Positions 27,464 through 38,001 of a stretch of 64,000 nucleotides of DNA are shown one piece after another (position 1 is the first letter of the stretch; every line of letters starts with the position of its first letter). Source of the DNA: Ferriphaselus sp. R-1 (GTDB taxonomy: Bacteria; Pseudomonadota; Gammaproteobacteria; Burkholderiales; Gallionellaceae); NCBI RefSeq assembly GCF_000746095.1, contig NZ_JQKP01000002.1:1-64000 (forward strand), read 5' to 3'. A model generated the notes under the pieces. It worked only from the letters and a program-made list of their open reading frames with translations, had not been told where the DNA came from and did no database searches. A program made the position numbers and the translations under genes.

Positions 27464-29221
27464 ATGAATTCCATGACCAGCAGTCAGCTCTATCGCCGTC
27501 TTCTCGGCTACGTCAAACCTTACTGGCGCGTGTTCGCGCTCTCCATACTCGGCATGATGGTGGCGGCGGCGACCGAGCCGCTGTTGCCTGCCCTGCTCAA
27601 GCCTATGCTGGACGGCACCTTCGTGCACAAGGACGACACGGTGATCCGGCTCACGCCCGTGTTCATCCTGGTGATCTTCTTCGTGCGCGGCGCGGCCTCG
27701 TTCGTGGGCACTTACGCCATCGGCTGGATCGGCAACAAGGTGGTGATGGATCTGCGCGAGCAGATGTTCGCCAAGCTGTTGTCCCTGCCCACGCGCTATT
27801 ACGACGATCACGCCACCGGCAATCTGATCTCCAAGCTGACGTTCGATGTGACCCAGGTCACGGCAGCGGCGACCAGCGTGGTGACCATCACCATCCGCGA
27901 TTCCATCATCGTCGTCGGCCTGCTCGGCTGGCTGTTCTATCTCAACTGGAAGCTCACGCTGCTGTCGCTGGTGATGGCGCCGGTGATCGCCCTCATCATC
28001 ACTACCATCAGCCGTCGGCTGCGCAGTGCCAGCCGCGATTCGCAACAGGCCATGGGCGACATCACGCAGACCATAGAGGAGAGCGTGACGGCGCATAAAG
28101 TGGTGAAGCTGTTCGGCGGACAAAGCTACGAGAGCCACCGCTTCTTCGAGCATTCCAACGGCCTGCGCCGCCACACCATGCGTCAGACGGCAGCGTCGGC
28201 AGCCAACGTGCCCATCGTGCAGATGGTGGCCGCCGTGGCCTTGTCCATCGTCATCTATCTGGTCATCGAACAATCGCGCTCCGACCAGACCACGGTCGGC
28301 GGTTTCCTGTCATTCGTCGCCGCCATGCTGATGCTGACCGCGCCGATCAAGCGCATCACGGCGGTGAGCGAATACATGCAGCGCGGGCTGGCGGCGGCGG
28401 AGTCGGTGTTCGAACTGCTCGATACGCCCAGCGAGGTCGATCAGGGTACGGTGGCAATGGGACGCGCGCGCGGCGACCTGGCGTTCGAGCATCTGGATTT
28501 CTCCTATCAGGCTGATGACGCCAAGAAGGTGTTGCGCGATGTCAATCTGGCGATCCCGGCGGGGCAGACTGTGGCGCTGGTCGGCGCTTCGGGCAGCGGC
28601 AAGAGCACGCTGGCCAATCTGGTGCCGCGTTTCTACACGCCGACGGCAGGGCGCATCACGCTGGACGGCCACGATCTGAGCGAGCTCAGCCTGGCCAGCT
28701 TGCGCGCCAATATCGCGCTGGTGAGTCAGGAAGTGGTGCTGTTCAACGACACGGTCGCGGCTAACATCGCCTACGGCCAGATGCGCGAAGTGCCGGAGGC
28801 CGAGATCGTCGCGGCGGCGGTGGCCGCCCATGCGATGGAATTCATCCGCGAGATGCCGCAAGGATTGAATACGCTGGTCGGCGAGAAGGGCGTGCGCCTG
28901 TCCGGCGGTCAGCGTCAGCGCATCGCCATCGCCCGCGCTATCCTCAAGAACGCGCCCATCCTGATTCTGGACGAGGCCACTTCGGCGCTGGACTCGGAAT
29001 CCGAGCGCCATGTCCAAGCGGCGCTGGAAACGCTGATGCAGGGCCGCACTTCGCTGGTGATCGCCCACCGCCTGTCCACCATCGAGAACGCCGATCGCAT
29101 CGTGGTGATGCAGAAAGGCGAGATCGTGGAAGTCGGCACGCACCGCGAATTGCTGGCGCACAACGGTGTCTATGCGCAACTGCACCGTATCCAGTTCTCC
29201 GAAACGCGCACTGCGCAATAA
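27464..29221 (+). CDS. msbA: Lipid A export ABC transporter MsbA
   Basis: MsbA flips lipid A-core across the inner membrane. The 585-residue half-transporter has six membrane helices (about residues 20-300) and an ATPase domain with Walker A GASGSGKST, signature LSGGQRQRIAIARA, Walker B ILDEATSALDSE and the His switch AHRLST. Size and composition match MsbA; other lipid exporters of the type are possible. The start at ATG 27464 (MNSMTSSQLYRRLL) is preferred to the open frame from 27428, which overlaps the terminator. It stands alone, followed by a FliB-like gene. Confidence 0.9.
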   Translation: MNSMTSSQLYRRLLGYVKPYWRVFALSILGMMVAAATEPLLPALLKPMLDGTFVHKDDTVIRLTPVFILVIFFVRGAASFVGTYAIGWIGNKVVMDLREQMFAKLLSLPTRYYDDHATGNLISKLTFDVTQVTAAATSVVTITIRDSIIVVGLLGWLFYLNWKLTLLSLVMAPVIALIITTISRRLRSASRDSQQAMGDITQTIEESVTAHKVVKLFGGQSYESHRFFEHSNGLRRHTMRQTAASAANVPIVQMVAAVALSIVIYLVIEQSRSDQTTVGGFLSFVAAMLMLTAPIKRITAVSEYMQRGLAAAESVFELLDTPSEVDQGTVAMGRARGDLAFEHLDFSYQADDAKKVLRDVNLAIPAGQTVALVGASGSGKSTLANLVPRFYTPTAGRITLDGHDLSELSLASLRANIALVSQEVVLFNDTVAANIAYGQMREVPEAEIVAAAVAAHAMEFIREMPQGLNTLVGEKGVRLSGGQRQRIAIARAILKNAPILILDEATSALDSESERHVQAALETLMQGRTSLVIAHRLSTIENADRIVVMQKGEIVEVGTHRELLAHNGVYAQLHRIQFSETRTAQ

Positions 29222-29264
29222 GCTGCGGACCACCGCAGCAGACCATACTTTGGGAGTCGTTGCC

Positions 29265-30527
29265 ATGAAACGGAAGCAAGCGCTGGTGCCTGACTACTAC
29301 CAGGAATTCCACTGCATTGGGGGAGAGTGTGAGGAGTCGTGCTGTATCGGCTGGAAAATCTCGGTGGATGAAGTGAGTTTGCGCCGCTATCAAGCGTGCC
29401 AACACGAGGTGCTGACACCGATGTTCCGTGAGGCGCTGATCGAGAATCAGGACGCGCAGACCCGCACCAAGGAGAATGCGGCGGCCATGAAGTGTTCAGA
29501 GGATGGGCGCTGCTCGTTTTTGCAGGCGGATAACTTGTGCTCAATACATCGCCATTTGGGCGGCGAGACGCTGTCTGATACTTGCGCCACCTATCCACGC
29601 TACGTCAATCTGTTCGGCGGACAGCTAGAGTACTCACTCGGTATCTCTTGCCCCGAAGCGGCGCGCAAAGTGCTGTTGCACCCCGAGCCCATAGGCTTCG
29701 AGCTGATCGCTGTCGACCCTGACCTGGAACGGCGTGGTTTCATTTCCCGCCGTTTTCCGCAGCAGAGCAATGGTGATCCGGCGCAAATGGCCATCCTCAA
29801 CGACCTGCGCGGCTTGGTCATCGGCCTGTTGCAGTTCCGCGAGCTATCGCTAGGCGCGCGGCTGATGGTATTGGGTTTCCTGCTGGAAGATGTGGACAAG
29901 GTCACGTCTTCGGCCAAATTCAAACAAGCCTCGGAGCTGCTGCCGGTGCTTCAGGGCTACAGCCACTTCGTGTCCAATCCCGCCAATGTCGAGGCGCAGT
30001 TCGCTCAGATCAACGGCGATCTGGCGCGCAAGATCCAGACCATCGGCAACGTGCTGGTGCAATTCCTGGCCGAGCGCGCTACGCCGCGCATGCGCGAATG
30101 TCTGATTGCCGCTTCCAGCGGTTTGCTGGCCGGAGAAACTGAAAAGCCGGTGGCTGACGCTGACCTGCTGGGGCGTTACTCCGCCGCTTACCGCCAGTAT
30201 TACGCACCGTACTTTCAGGACAAGGGCTACATTCTGGAAAACTATCTGGTGAATCAGGTGCTAACGCGCCTGTTTCCCTTTGCTATCGGCAACTACCTCG
30301 ATCTGTACCGCGAGTTGGTGTGCAACCTCGCCATCGTCCAGGTCTTGCTGGTCGGCATGGCTGCGCATGAACAAGGCCTGAGCGATGAGCGCGTGGTACA
30401 GCTGCTGCAGTCCTTCGCTCGCAAGACCAATCACAATCCGGCCTATCTGGAAAAGCTATTGCTCGCCATTGGGGCGACAGGGCAAGGCAAGTTCGTGGAT
30501 GTGATGTGGCTGCTCAAGGAAGCGTAA
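29265..30527 (+). CDS. FliB-like lysine-N-methylase
   Basis: The 420-residue product belongs to the flagellin lysine-N-methylase (FliB) family, which methylates lysines in flagellin in Salmonella. Diagnostic features are the N-terminal DYYQEFHCIGG, the cysteine cluster CEESCCIGWKISVD at about 22-35, a further CSFL and CSIH pair, and CATYPR, which in the family hold an Fe-S cluster or metal. The ATG at 29265 has GGAG eight bases upstream. No flagellin is in the window, so its substrate here is unknown. It follows msbA by 43 bases in the same direction. Confidence 0.82.
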   Translation: MKRKQALVPDYYQEFHCIGGECEESCCIGWKISVDEVSLRRYQACQHEVLTPMFREALIENQDAQTRTKENAAAMKCSEDGRCSFLQADNLCSIHRHLGGETLSDTCATYPRYVNLFGGQLEYSLGISCPEAARKVLLHPEPIGFELIAVDPDLERRGFISRRFPQQSNGDPAQMAILNDLRGLVIGLLQFRELSLGARLMVLGFLLEDVDKVTSSAKFKQASELLPVLQGYSHFVSNPANVEAQFAQINGDLARKIQTIGNVLVQFLAERATPRMRECLIAASSGLLAGETEKPVADADLLGRYSAAYRQYYAPYFQDKGYILENYLVNQVLTRLFPFAIGNYLDLYRELVCNLAIVQVLLVGMAAHEQGLSDERVVQLLQSFARKTNHNPAYLEKLLLAIGATGQGKFVDVMWLLKEA

Positions 30528-30614
30528 GTCGCACATATCCTTGGCGGCGGCGGGGTCGAGCAAATCGCCACCTTGCGGTAGAATGCGCGCCTTGCCCTGT
30601 ATCCTGACCCTCGC

Positions 30615-33600
30615 ATGACCGCCCGACTGCGCGAAATCCCCTACAACTACACCTCGTTCTCCGACCGCGAGATCGTCATCCGCCTGCTCGGCGATGAGGC
30701 GTGGGACATCATCAACGGGCTGCGCCAGGAGCGCCGCACGGGCCGCTCGGCGCGCATGTTGTACGAGGTGTTGGGCGACATCTGGGTGGTGACTCGCAAT
30801 CCCTATCTGCAAGACGACCTGCTCGGCAATCCGGATCGGCGCAGTGCGCTGGTCGGTGCTTTGCGCCACCGGCTGAACGAGATCGAGTCGCGTCGCCAGA
30901 GTAACGAGATCGTGGCGCGCCTGCTGCAACTGGCCAACCAGGCCGTGGATGAATTCGCCGCCGAGTTCAGGCAGACGCTGGAGTTGCGCCGCCGTGCCTT
31001 GCGCGCACTCGGCAAGCACACCCGCCGCGACAACATCGCCTTCGACGGACTGGCACGTGTCTCGCACGTCACCGACGCGACGGACTGGCGCGTGGAATAT
31101 CCCTTCGTGGTGCTCACGCCAGATACAGAAGCCGAGGTCGCGCCGCTGGTGCGCAGCTGTATCGAACTCGGTCTGACGCTGATCCCGCGCGGCGGCGGCA
31201 CCGGCTACACCGGCGGCGCAGTGCCGCTGACCAAGCTTTCCGCCGTCATCAACACCGAGAAGCTGGACGCGATCTCCGCCGTCGAATCGCGCGTGTTGCC
31301 CGGCCTGACCCAACCTTACGCCACCATCCATTGCGGCGCAGGCGTGGTGACGCGGCGCGTGATGGAAGCGGCAGAAGCCAACGACCTGGTGTTCGCGGTC
31401 GATCCGACGTCGGCGGATGCCTCCTGCATAGGCGGCAATGTGGCGATGAACGCAGGCGGCAAAAAGGCCGTGCTGTGGGGCACGGCGCTGGACAATCTGG
31501 CTTCGTGGAAAATGGTCACGCCGGACGGCTTGTGGCTGGAAGTCGAGCGCCTTGACCACAACCTGGGCAAGATCCACGACGTGGAACTGGCACGCTTCCG
31601 CCTGAGCTATTTCGAGGCGGACGGCAAAACCCCGCACGGCGCGCCGGAGATTCTGGAGATTCCCGGCGGGAAGTTCCGCAAGAGCGGCCTCGGCAAGGAT
31701 GTGACCGACAAGTTCCTGTCCGGCCTGCCCGGCATCCAGAAGGAAGGCTGCGACGGCATCATCACCTCGGCGCGCTTCATTTTGCATCGGGCGCATACGC
31801 ACACCCGCACCGTGTGCCTGGAATTCTTCGGCCAAGTGCGCGAAGCCGTGCCCGCCATCGTCGAGATCACCACCTTGCTGGACAACCGTGGCGACAAGCC
31901 GGTGCTGCTGGCCGGGCTGGAACATCTGGACGAGCGCTACCTGAAAGCCGTGGGCTATGCCACCAAATCGCGGCGCGGCACGCGGCCCAAGATGGTGCTG
32001 ATCGCCGATGTGGTGAGCGACGACGAACGCGCGGCGGGTGAAGCCGCATCCGAGATCGTGCGCCTGGCCAACCTGCGTCACGGCGAAGGCTTCATCGCCG
32101 TCGCCGCCGAAGCACGCAAGAAGTTCTGGCTGGATCGCGCCCGCACCGCCGCCATCGCCAAACATACCAACGCGTTCAAGATCAACGAAGACGTGGTCAT
32201 TCCGCTGCCGCGCATGGGCGATTACTGCGACGGCGTGGAGCGCATCAACATCGAACTGTCGCTGGCCAACAAGCTGAAACTGCTGGATGCGCTGGACGAG
32301 TTCTTCGCGGGCGAGCTGCCGCTGTTCTATCAGGACGACGCGCAACTGGGTGACACCGAATTGCTGGGCAACCGTCCGCAGCAAGCGCGCGAACTGCTGG
32401 CCAAGGTGCGCCAGCGCTGGCAGTGGCTGTTGGAAAATCTGGATGAACCCAGTCGTAAGTCGGAAGACGTAAGTCCCGAGCAAACAGCAACTCCCAACTT
32501 ACGTCTTACGTCTCCGGACACTAACCCGACTGTCTTCCACACTTTGCAAGATCACAGCATCCGCGCCTCGTGGAAGGCCGAAGTGCGCGAAGAGTTGCGT
32601 CACACCTTCAGTGGCCGCACGTTCCAGACGATTCTGGAAAAGTGCAACGCTATCCATCAGACCGTGCTGAAGAGCCGCGTGTTTGTGGCGCTGCACATGC
32701 ACGCCGGCGACGGCAACGTGCATACCAATATCCCGGTCAACTCCGACGATTACGCCATGCTGCAACAGGCCAACGGCGCGGTGGATCGCATCATGCAGTT
32801 GGCGAAAGACTTGGGCGGCGTGATCTCGGGCGAGCACGGCATCGGCATCACCAAGTTCGACTATCTGGAGCCGGAAGAGCTGACTCCCTTCGCGGAATAC
32901 AAGCGCCGCGTCGATCCCGAAGGCCGGTTCAACAAGGGCAAGCTGCTCACCGGCAGCAACCTCGAACGCGCCTACACCCCCAGCTTCAACCTGATGGAGC
33001 TGGAAAGCCTGATCCTGGAAAAAAGCGAGTTGGGCGAGATCGCCGACTCGATCAAGGACTGCCTGCGCTGCGGCAAGTGCAAGCCGGTGTGCAACACCCA
33101 CATCCCGCGCGCCAACCTGCTGTATTCGCCGCGCAACAAGATTCTCGGCACGTCCTTGCTGATCGAAGCCTTTTTGTACGAAGAGCAGACCCGGCGCGGC
33201 ATCTCGCTGGCCCATTTCGACGAGTTCAACGATGTGGCCGACCACTGCACGGTGTGCCACAAGTGCGCGAACCCTTGTCCGGTCAACATCGACTTCGGCG
33301 ACGTGTCCATCGCCATGCGTAACTTCCTGCGCAAGCAGGGCAAGAAGAAGTTCAATCCCGGCAGTGCCGCCTCGATGGCTTTCCTCAATGCGACCGACCC
33401 GGCCACCATCAAGCTGGTGCGCAAGGTGATGATTGAGTGGTCGTACAAGGCGCAGCGGCTGGGCTATCAGCTCGGCAAGCACTTCGGCCTGATCCGCGAG
33501 CAAGTGGCACATCCGCCCGCCACGCTGGGGCGCGCGCCGGTCAAGGCGCAGGTGATCCACTTCATCAACAAGCCGATGCCGGGCAATCTGCCGAAGAAGA

Positions 33601-34466
33601 CTTCGCGTGCGCTGCTGGACATCGAGGATCAGACCGTGGTGCCGGTGATCCGCAACCCGCACAAGGTCAACGAGGACTCCGAAGCGGTGTTCTACTTCCC
33701 CGGCTGCGGCTCCGAGCGCCTGTTCGGTCAGGTCGGGCTGGCGACGCAGGCGATGCTGTACGAGACCGGCGCGATCACCGTGCTGCCGCCCGGCTACCTG
33801 TGCTGCGGCTATCCGCAGACTGCCTCCGGCTTTGCCGACAAGGGCAACCAGATCACCACCGACAACCGCGTGCTGTTCCATCGCGTCGCCAACACGCTCA
33901 ACTACCTCGACATCAAGACCGTGGTCGTGTCCTGCGGCACCTGTATGGATCAGCTGCTGAAGTACCAGTTCGACAAGATATTCCCCGGCTGCCGCTTGCT
34001 CGACATCCATGAATATCTGCTCGAAAAGGGCGTGAAACTGGAAGGCGTGCAAGGGACGCGCTACATGTACCACGACCCCTGCCACTCGCCGATGAAGACG
34101 CACGCGCCGATGAAGGTGGTGAACGAATTGATGGGCGTGCCTGTCGCGCAAAACGAGCGCTGCTGCGGCGAGTCGGGCACCTTGGCGGCGAGCCGCCCGG
34201 ACATCTCGACGCAGATCCGTTTCCGCAAGGAAGAAGAAATGCGCAAGGGGGCGGATGCACTGCGTGCCGATGGCTTTGCCGGTGAGGTCAAGATACTGAC
34301 CTCCTGCCCGTCCTGCCAGCAAGGTTTGTCGCGCTACAACGAGGACTCGGGCACCACGGCGGATTACATCGTGGTCGAGATGGCCAAGCATCTGCTGGGT
34401 GAGAACTGGCTGGCCGATTACGTCGCCAAGGCCAACAACGGCGGCATCGAGCGGGTGCTGCTCTAG
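30615..34466 (+). CDS. Giant FAD/Fe-S oxidoreductase (DUF3683, D-lactate dehydrogenase-like)
   Basis: The 1283-residue protein joins an N-terminal DUF3683 region (residues 1-150), an FAD-binding type 4 domain with [14 protein letters not shown], an FAD-linked oxidase C-terminal domain ([14 protein letters not shown] and GEHGIGITK), a double 4Fe-4S domain ([11 protein letters not shown] and [11 protein letters not shown]), and two CCG domains with CCGYPQ and CCGESG. It should oxidise a 2-hydroxy acid such as D-lactate or glycolate and pass electrons to a membrane carrier. The substrate is not known. A repeat-like insertion at 32454-32513 adds a low-complexity segment without breaking the frame. 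Confidence 0.85.
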   Translation: MTARLREIPYNYTSFSDREIVIRLLGDEAWDIINGLRQERRTGRSARMLYEVLGDIWVVTRNPYLQDDLLGNPDRRSALVGALRHRLNEIESRRQSNEIVARLLQLANQAVDEFAAEFRQTLELRRRALRALGKHTRRDNIAFDGLARVSHVTDATDWRVEYPFVVLTPDTEAEVAPLVRSCIELGLTLIPRGGGTGYTGGAVPLTKLSAVINTEKLDAISAVESRVLPGLTQPYATIHCGAGVVTRRVMEAAEANDLVFAVDPTSADASCIGGNVAMNAGGKKAVLWGTALDNLASWKMVTPDGLWLEVERLDHNLGKIHDVELARFRLSYFEADGKTPHGAPEILEIPGGKFRKSGLGKDVTDKFLSGLPGIQKEGCDGIITSARFILHRAHTHTRTVCLEFFGQVREAVPAIVEITTLLDNRGDKPVLLAGLEHLDERYLKAVGYATKSRRGTRPKMVLIADVVSDDERAAGEAASEIVRLANLRHGEGFIAVAAEARKKFWLDRARTAAIAKHTNAFKINEDVVIPLPRMGDYCDGVERINIELSLANKLKLLDALDEFFAGELPLFYQDDAQLGDTELLGNRPQQARELLAKVRQRWQWLLENLDEPSRKSEDVSPEQTATPNLRLTSPDTNPTVFHTLQDHSIRASWKAEVREELRHTFSGRTFQTILEKCNAIHQTVLKSRVFVALHMHAGDGNVHTNIPVNSDDYAMLQQANGAVDRIMQLAKDLGGVISGEHGIGITKFDYLEPEELTPFAEYKRRVDPEGRFNKGKLLTGSNLERAYTPSFNLMELESLILEKSELGEIADSIKDCLRCGKCKPVCNTHIPRANLLYSPRNKILGTSLLIEAFLYEEQTRRGISLAHFDEFNDVADHCTVCHKCANPCPVNIDFGDVSIAMRNFLRKQGKKKFNPGSAASMAFLNATDPATIKLVRKVMIEWSYKAQRLGYQLGKHFGLIREQVAHPPATLGRAPVKAQVIHFINKPMPGNLPKKTSRALLDIEDQTVVPVIRNPHKVNEDSEAVFYFPGCGSERLFGQVGLATQAMLYETGAITVLPPGYLCCGYPQTASGFADKGNQITTDNRVLFHRVANTLNYLDIKTVVVSCGTCMDQLLKYQFDKIFPGCRLLDIHEYLLEKGVKLEGVQGTRYMYHDPCHSPMKTHAPMKVVNELMGVPVAQNERCCGESGTLAASRPDISTQIRFRKEEEMRKGADALRADGFAGEVKILTSCPSCQQGLSRYNEDSGTTADYIVVEMAKHLLGENWLADYVAKANNGGIERVLL
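32454..32513. repeat. Repeat-like insertion inside the oxidoreductase gene
   Basis: CGTAAGTC occurs twice at 32454-32475 and its near complement TTACGTCT twice at 32499-32513, so two direct copies face two inverted copies. The central arms match for 11 bp (AAGACGTAAGT with ACTTACGTCTT). The region encodes a Ser/Thr/Pro-rich stretch ([14 protein letters not shown]) between two conserved domains, and looks like a small palindromic element kept in frame. Confidence 0.7.
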
Positions 34467-34470
34467 CCGG

Positions 34471-37158
34471 TCAAACCGTCCCGGTTGCCGCTTTGCTGGG
34501 TGACCAGTGTTTGCTCCACTCGATCAAGTCTGCCGCCGGCATGGGGCGGGCGATGCCGAAACCCTGCCCGACCTCGCAGCCCAGCTGCAACAGGGCGCGG
34601 TAGTGCTCGTCGCTCTCCACTCCCTCGGCCACGATGCCCCGTTCGAAGGCTTTGGCCAACGCGATGATGCCCTGCACGATAGCCTGGTCGCCCTTGTCCA
34701 CCAACATCCCCAGCACGAACGACTGATCGATCTTGAGCGTGTCCACGTCCAGATTGCTCAAATAGGTGAGCGATGAATAGCCCGTGCCGAAGTCGTCCAG
34801 GGCGAAACCCACGCCGAACTCCCGACATGATTTGATGATGGCACTGACCTGGCCGATATCGTCCAGCGCCGCCGTCTCCAGCACCTCGATCTGCACGCAA
34901 CGATGGCAGGGCTGGTCACAGCACCCATCCATCAGCATTTGCAGCTTGGGTACGAAACCAGCGGATTGCAGGTGATAGGCCGAGGCATTGATGCTGACCT
35001 CCAAGGTCTGGCCAGCTCGCCGCCAGCGCTGCAATTGCTGGAAGGCATGGGCAAAGACCCAGTCCCCCAGCTCGATCTCCAACTCGGTGTTCTCTATCAC
35101 GTGGAGGAAGTCGACCGGCAGCAGGAAGCCCCGGGTCGGATGGTGCCAGCGTATCAGCGCCTCGGCACCAACCAGGCGACCCGTTGCCATCTCGACCTTG
35201 GGTTGATAGTACAACTCGAACTCATCGTGCCTCAGACCATGCCTGATCTGCTGCAGCAATTCGTGATGCGAGCGGGCGCGCAGGTCGTTGGTGGGATCGA
35301 ACAGATGATAGCGATTCCTGCCCGACTGCTTGGCGATGTACATGGCCTGGTCGGCATGGCGCAGCAGCGTATCGGCATCCTGCTCATCCTCCGGATAGAG
35401 CGATACGCCGATGCTGGCGCTGATGTGCAATTGTTTGCCCAGGATGTCGATAGGCTGGTTGATCCGGTCCAGCAGGCGATTCAGGCTGCCCGCGCACTCC
35501 TCCGGCACCTCCAGCCCGACCAGCAACACCACGAACTCGTCGCCCCCCAAGCGGGCGACCGTGTCATCCTCACGGATCACTTCCTTGATACGGCGCGTGA
35601 TCTCGACCAGCACATGATCGCCCATCTCATGCCCAAAGGTGTCGTTGACCGGCTTGAACCCATCCAGATCGAGGTAACACACCGCCATCAGGCCCTTCTC
35701 ACGCTTGGTACGCGCCAAGGCTTGCGACAACCGGTCGGCCAGCAGCACCCGATTGGGCACTCCGGTCAATGAGTCATAGTGAGCGATGTGTTCGAGTTGC
35801 TTTTCGTGCTCGTTACGCTCAGTCACATCCGCTGCGATGCCGATCAAGCCACGGATACTGCCATCCTTATTGGACAAGCGTACCTTGGTGACTTCCAGCA
35901 AGTGGTCGCGACCATCCACAAAAGGGACCCATTCACGAGAGAGATGAGGGCCATCCTGAGCAAAACACTCCTCGTCGGATTTCATGCAACTCGGGATGGT
36001 GGACGGTGGCATAACCTGGGAATAATGACGTGCCGAGAGGAACTCTTGCTCGGAAATACCAACGGCCTGACAGTAGCCCTTATTCACGAAACGCGCGCGG
36101 CCATCCGCCTCCAGCATCCAAATACCCAACGGCGCGTTATCCAGAATGCTCTGGAATAACTGGCGCTCAACTTCTAGCTCCTGACGTGAAAACTGCAGCT
36201 CCTGCTCCGCCAGTTTGCGCTCGGTCGTATCTATGCTGGTGCCGACCATGCGCAGCGCACGCCCCTGGGCATCGCGCTCCCGTATCTGTCCACGGCAGAG
36301 TATCCAGCGATAGCTGCCGTCCTTGCAGCGCAGACGCGCTTCGGAGACGAACCTGTCGTTGCTCATGCCTTTGAGCGTGGCGCTGAGACGATGGCGGGCG
36401 GCAAACTTGTCGTCGGGATGCATCAACCTCTCGATCACTGAGGAATCATGCCCCAACTCCTCCTCGCTATAACCCAACATCTCGGTATAGCTGCGGGAAT
36501 ACAGCAGATGATGGGTTTGCAGGTTCCAATCCCAGATGGCATCGCCCGCGCTCTCCAGCGCCAGCCGCCAACGCTCACCGACCTGTCGCTCCAACTCATA
36601 TTCCTGCTCGCGCTGGCGCTGCTCCTCCTTGACGGTCTCGTAATTCCAGAAGATGAAGTACAAGGCGATCAGATACACACATGTGGTGAAGATATCGACA
36701 TGAGAGTAGCCGGTCTGGAAGCCGGTCAAAAAATGAGCCGCCACGATGGCGGATAAAATGACATACAGCCAGCGCAGACCGATCACACGGCCTTTCAGGT
36801 AGAAGGTCGCAGCGGAAAGCAGGAAGAACAGCGACAACCGCATCACGTTGTAGGGAGCCAGCAGATAGATGGCAAGGAACAGCAGGAAGCTGGAAGCGAT
36901 GGCGAAGTTGCTGATCAGTTCGACCTTGTCGCGGTGATGCTTGAGGTAATGCAGTGCCACGAAACTGACCGCAGCGAACCCGAAGTCTATGCACCCCATC
37001 AGCGGACTGATCTGCCAGCGATAGAAGCCCATGCCGAACGCCACCAGCGCAGCCATCAGGAACACGCTATTGAGGAAAGTGACCTTGTACTTCAGGTGGC
37101 GATCTTCCCCGGCGCAGGACTGCGCAAAAGGTTGCAGATTGGGTAAGGACCGTTTCAT
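34471..37158 (-). CDS. PAS-GGDEF-EAL cyclic-di-GMP protein with membrane sensor
   Basis: The 895-residue product has five or six N-terminal membrane helices (about 22-170), a short coiled coil, two PAS/PAC units (about 195-325 and 335-455), a GGDEF domain with the intact active site RLGGDEF, and an EAL domain with EALIRWHHP, IEVLE, DDFGTGYSSL and EGVE. Both domains keep catalytic residues, so it may make and break cyclic di-GMP, switched by a PAS-bound ligand. ATG 37158 is preferred to a TTG at 37176; neither has a strong ribosome site. Confidence 0.9.
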   Translation of the reverse strand: MKRSLPNLQPFAQSCAGEDRHLKYKVTFLNSVFLMAALVAFGMGFYRWQISPLMGCIDFGFAAVSFVALHYLKHHRDKVELISNFAIASSFLLFLAIYLLAPYNVMRLSLFFLLSAATFYLKGRVIGLRWLYVILSAIVAAHFLTGFQTGYSHVDIFTTCVYLIALYFIFWNYETVKEEQRQREQEYELERQVGERWRLALESAGDAIWDWNLQTHHLLYSRSYTEMLGYSEEELGHDSSVIERLMHPDDKFAARHRLSATLKGMSNDRFVSEARLRCKDGSYRWILCRGQIRERDAQGRALRMVGTSIDTTERKLAEQELQFSRQELEVERQLFQSILDNAPLGIWMLEADGRARFVNKGYCQAVGISEQEFLSARHYSQVMPPSTIPSCMKSDEECFAQDGPHLSREWVPFVDGRDHLLEVTKVRLSNKDGSIRGLIGIAADVTERNEHEKQLEHIAHYDSLTGVPNRVLLADRLSQALARTKREKGLMAVCYLDLDGFKPVNDTFGHEMGDHVLVEITRRIKEVIREDDTVARLGGDEFVVLLVGLEVPEECAGSLNRLLDRINQPIDILGKQLHISASIGVSLYPEDEQDADTLLRHADQAMYIAKQSGRNRYHLFDPTNDLRARSHHELLQQIRHGLRHDEFELYYQPKVEMATGRLVGAEALIRWHHPTRGFLLPVDFLHVIENTELEIELGDWVFAHAFQQLQRWRRAGQTLEVSINASAYHLQSAGFVPKLQMLMDGCCDQPCHRCVQIEVLETAALDDIGQVSAIIKSCREFGVGFALDDFGTGYSSLTYLSNLDVDTLKIDQSFVLGMLVDKGDQAIVQGIIALAKAFERGIVAEGVESDEHYRALLQLGCEVGQGFGIARPMPAADLIEWSKHWSPSKAATGTV

Positions 37159-37225
37159 GGTGACGAATCGAGTCAAGTCAAATCACCGCCATTCTACGAC
37201 TTCTCTGTCGCTGCGGGCGCAGGAA

Positions 37226-37999
37226 TCAGGGGTGAAACAGGCCAGGGAGGATGGCCGCTGCGTTCTGCGAGGTGGCTTGTGCCAGTTGAGCGAGCGACAC
37301 CCCGCGCAACTCGGCCAGGGTCGCCGCGATGCGCGGCAGATACTCCGGCTTGTTGGGCTGGCCGCGTGCTAGGAACACCGGCGGGATGTCGGGCGCGTCG
37401 GTCTCCAGCACGATGGCTTCCAGCGGCAACGTCGCCGCCAGTTCGCGCAGGCGCAGGGCTCGCGGGTGAGTCATCGCTCCGCCGAAACCCAGCTTGAAGC
37501 CTAGCTTGATGAACTGGTCCGCCTGCTGGCGGCTGCCGTTGAAAGCATGGGCGATGCCGCCACGCACCGGGTGCTGGCGCAGGTGTTTCAGCACGATGTC
37601 CTGGGCGCGACGCAGATGCAGCAGCACCGGCAAGTCGAATTCCCGCGCCAGCTTTAGCTGCTCGACAAAGTAGAATTCCTGCCGTGCCCGATCATAATGC
37701 TCCACAAAAAAATCCAGCCCGATCTCGCCTACCGCCACGGTCTGCGGCAAGGCTAGATAGTCGCGTAGCACGGTCAGGTCGTCCGGCACGGCGCGCTCCA
37801 CATACATGGGATGGATGCCGAAGGCCGGGGCACAGCCGAGATGCTGTGCGCACAAGGCCTGTACGGTGGCGAAGTTGGCGCGCTCGACCGAGGGCACGAC
37901 GATCCGACTGACCCCGGCTCGCTGGGCGGCTTCCACCAACTCGGCCTGGTCTGCGCCGAACTCCGCCGCATCGAGGTGGCAGTGGGTGTCGATGAACAT
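37226..37999 (-). CDS. TatD-family deoxyribonuclease
   Basis: The 257-residue TIM-barrel metal hydrolase begins MFIDTHCHLDA, with metal-binding histidines in HCH, then GIHPMY, GEIGLDFF with the catalytic Glu, HLRRA, HAFNGS and ETDAPD. TatD proteins are 3'-5' exonucleases in DNA repair and quality control. The start at ATG 37999 lies two bases after the cca stop, suggesting translational coupling; the longer open frame is antisense to nothing useful. Paralogues are common, so the exact name (tatD or ycfH) is unsure. Confidence 0.88.
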   Translation of the reverse strand: MFIDTHCHLDAAEFGADQAELVEAAQRAGVSRIVVPSVERANFATVQALCAQHLGCAPAFGIHPMYVERAVPDDLTVLRDYLALPQTVAVGEIGLDFFVEHYDRARQEFYFVEQLKLAREFDLPVLLHLRRAQDIVLKHLRQHPVRGGIAHAFNGSRQQADQFIKLGFKLGFGGAMTHPRALRLRELAATLPLEAIVLETDAPDIPPVFLARGQPNKPEYLPRIAATLAELRGVSLAQLAQATSQNAAAILPGLFHP

Positions 38000-38001
38000 G
38001 G

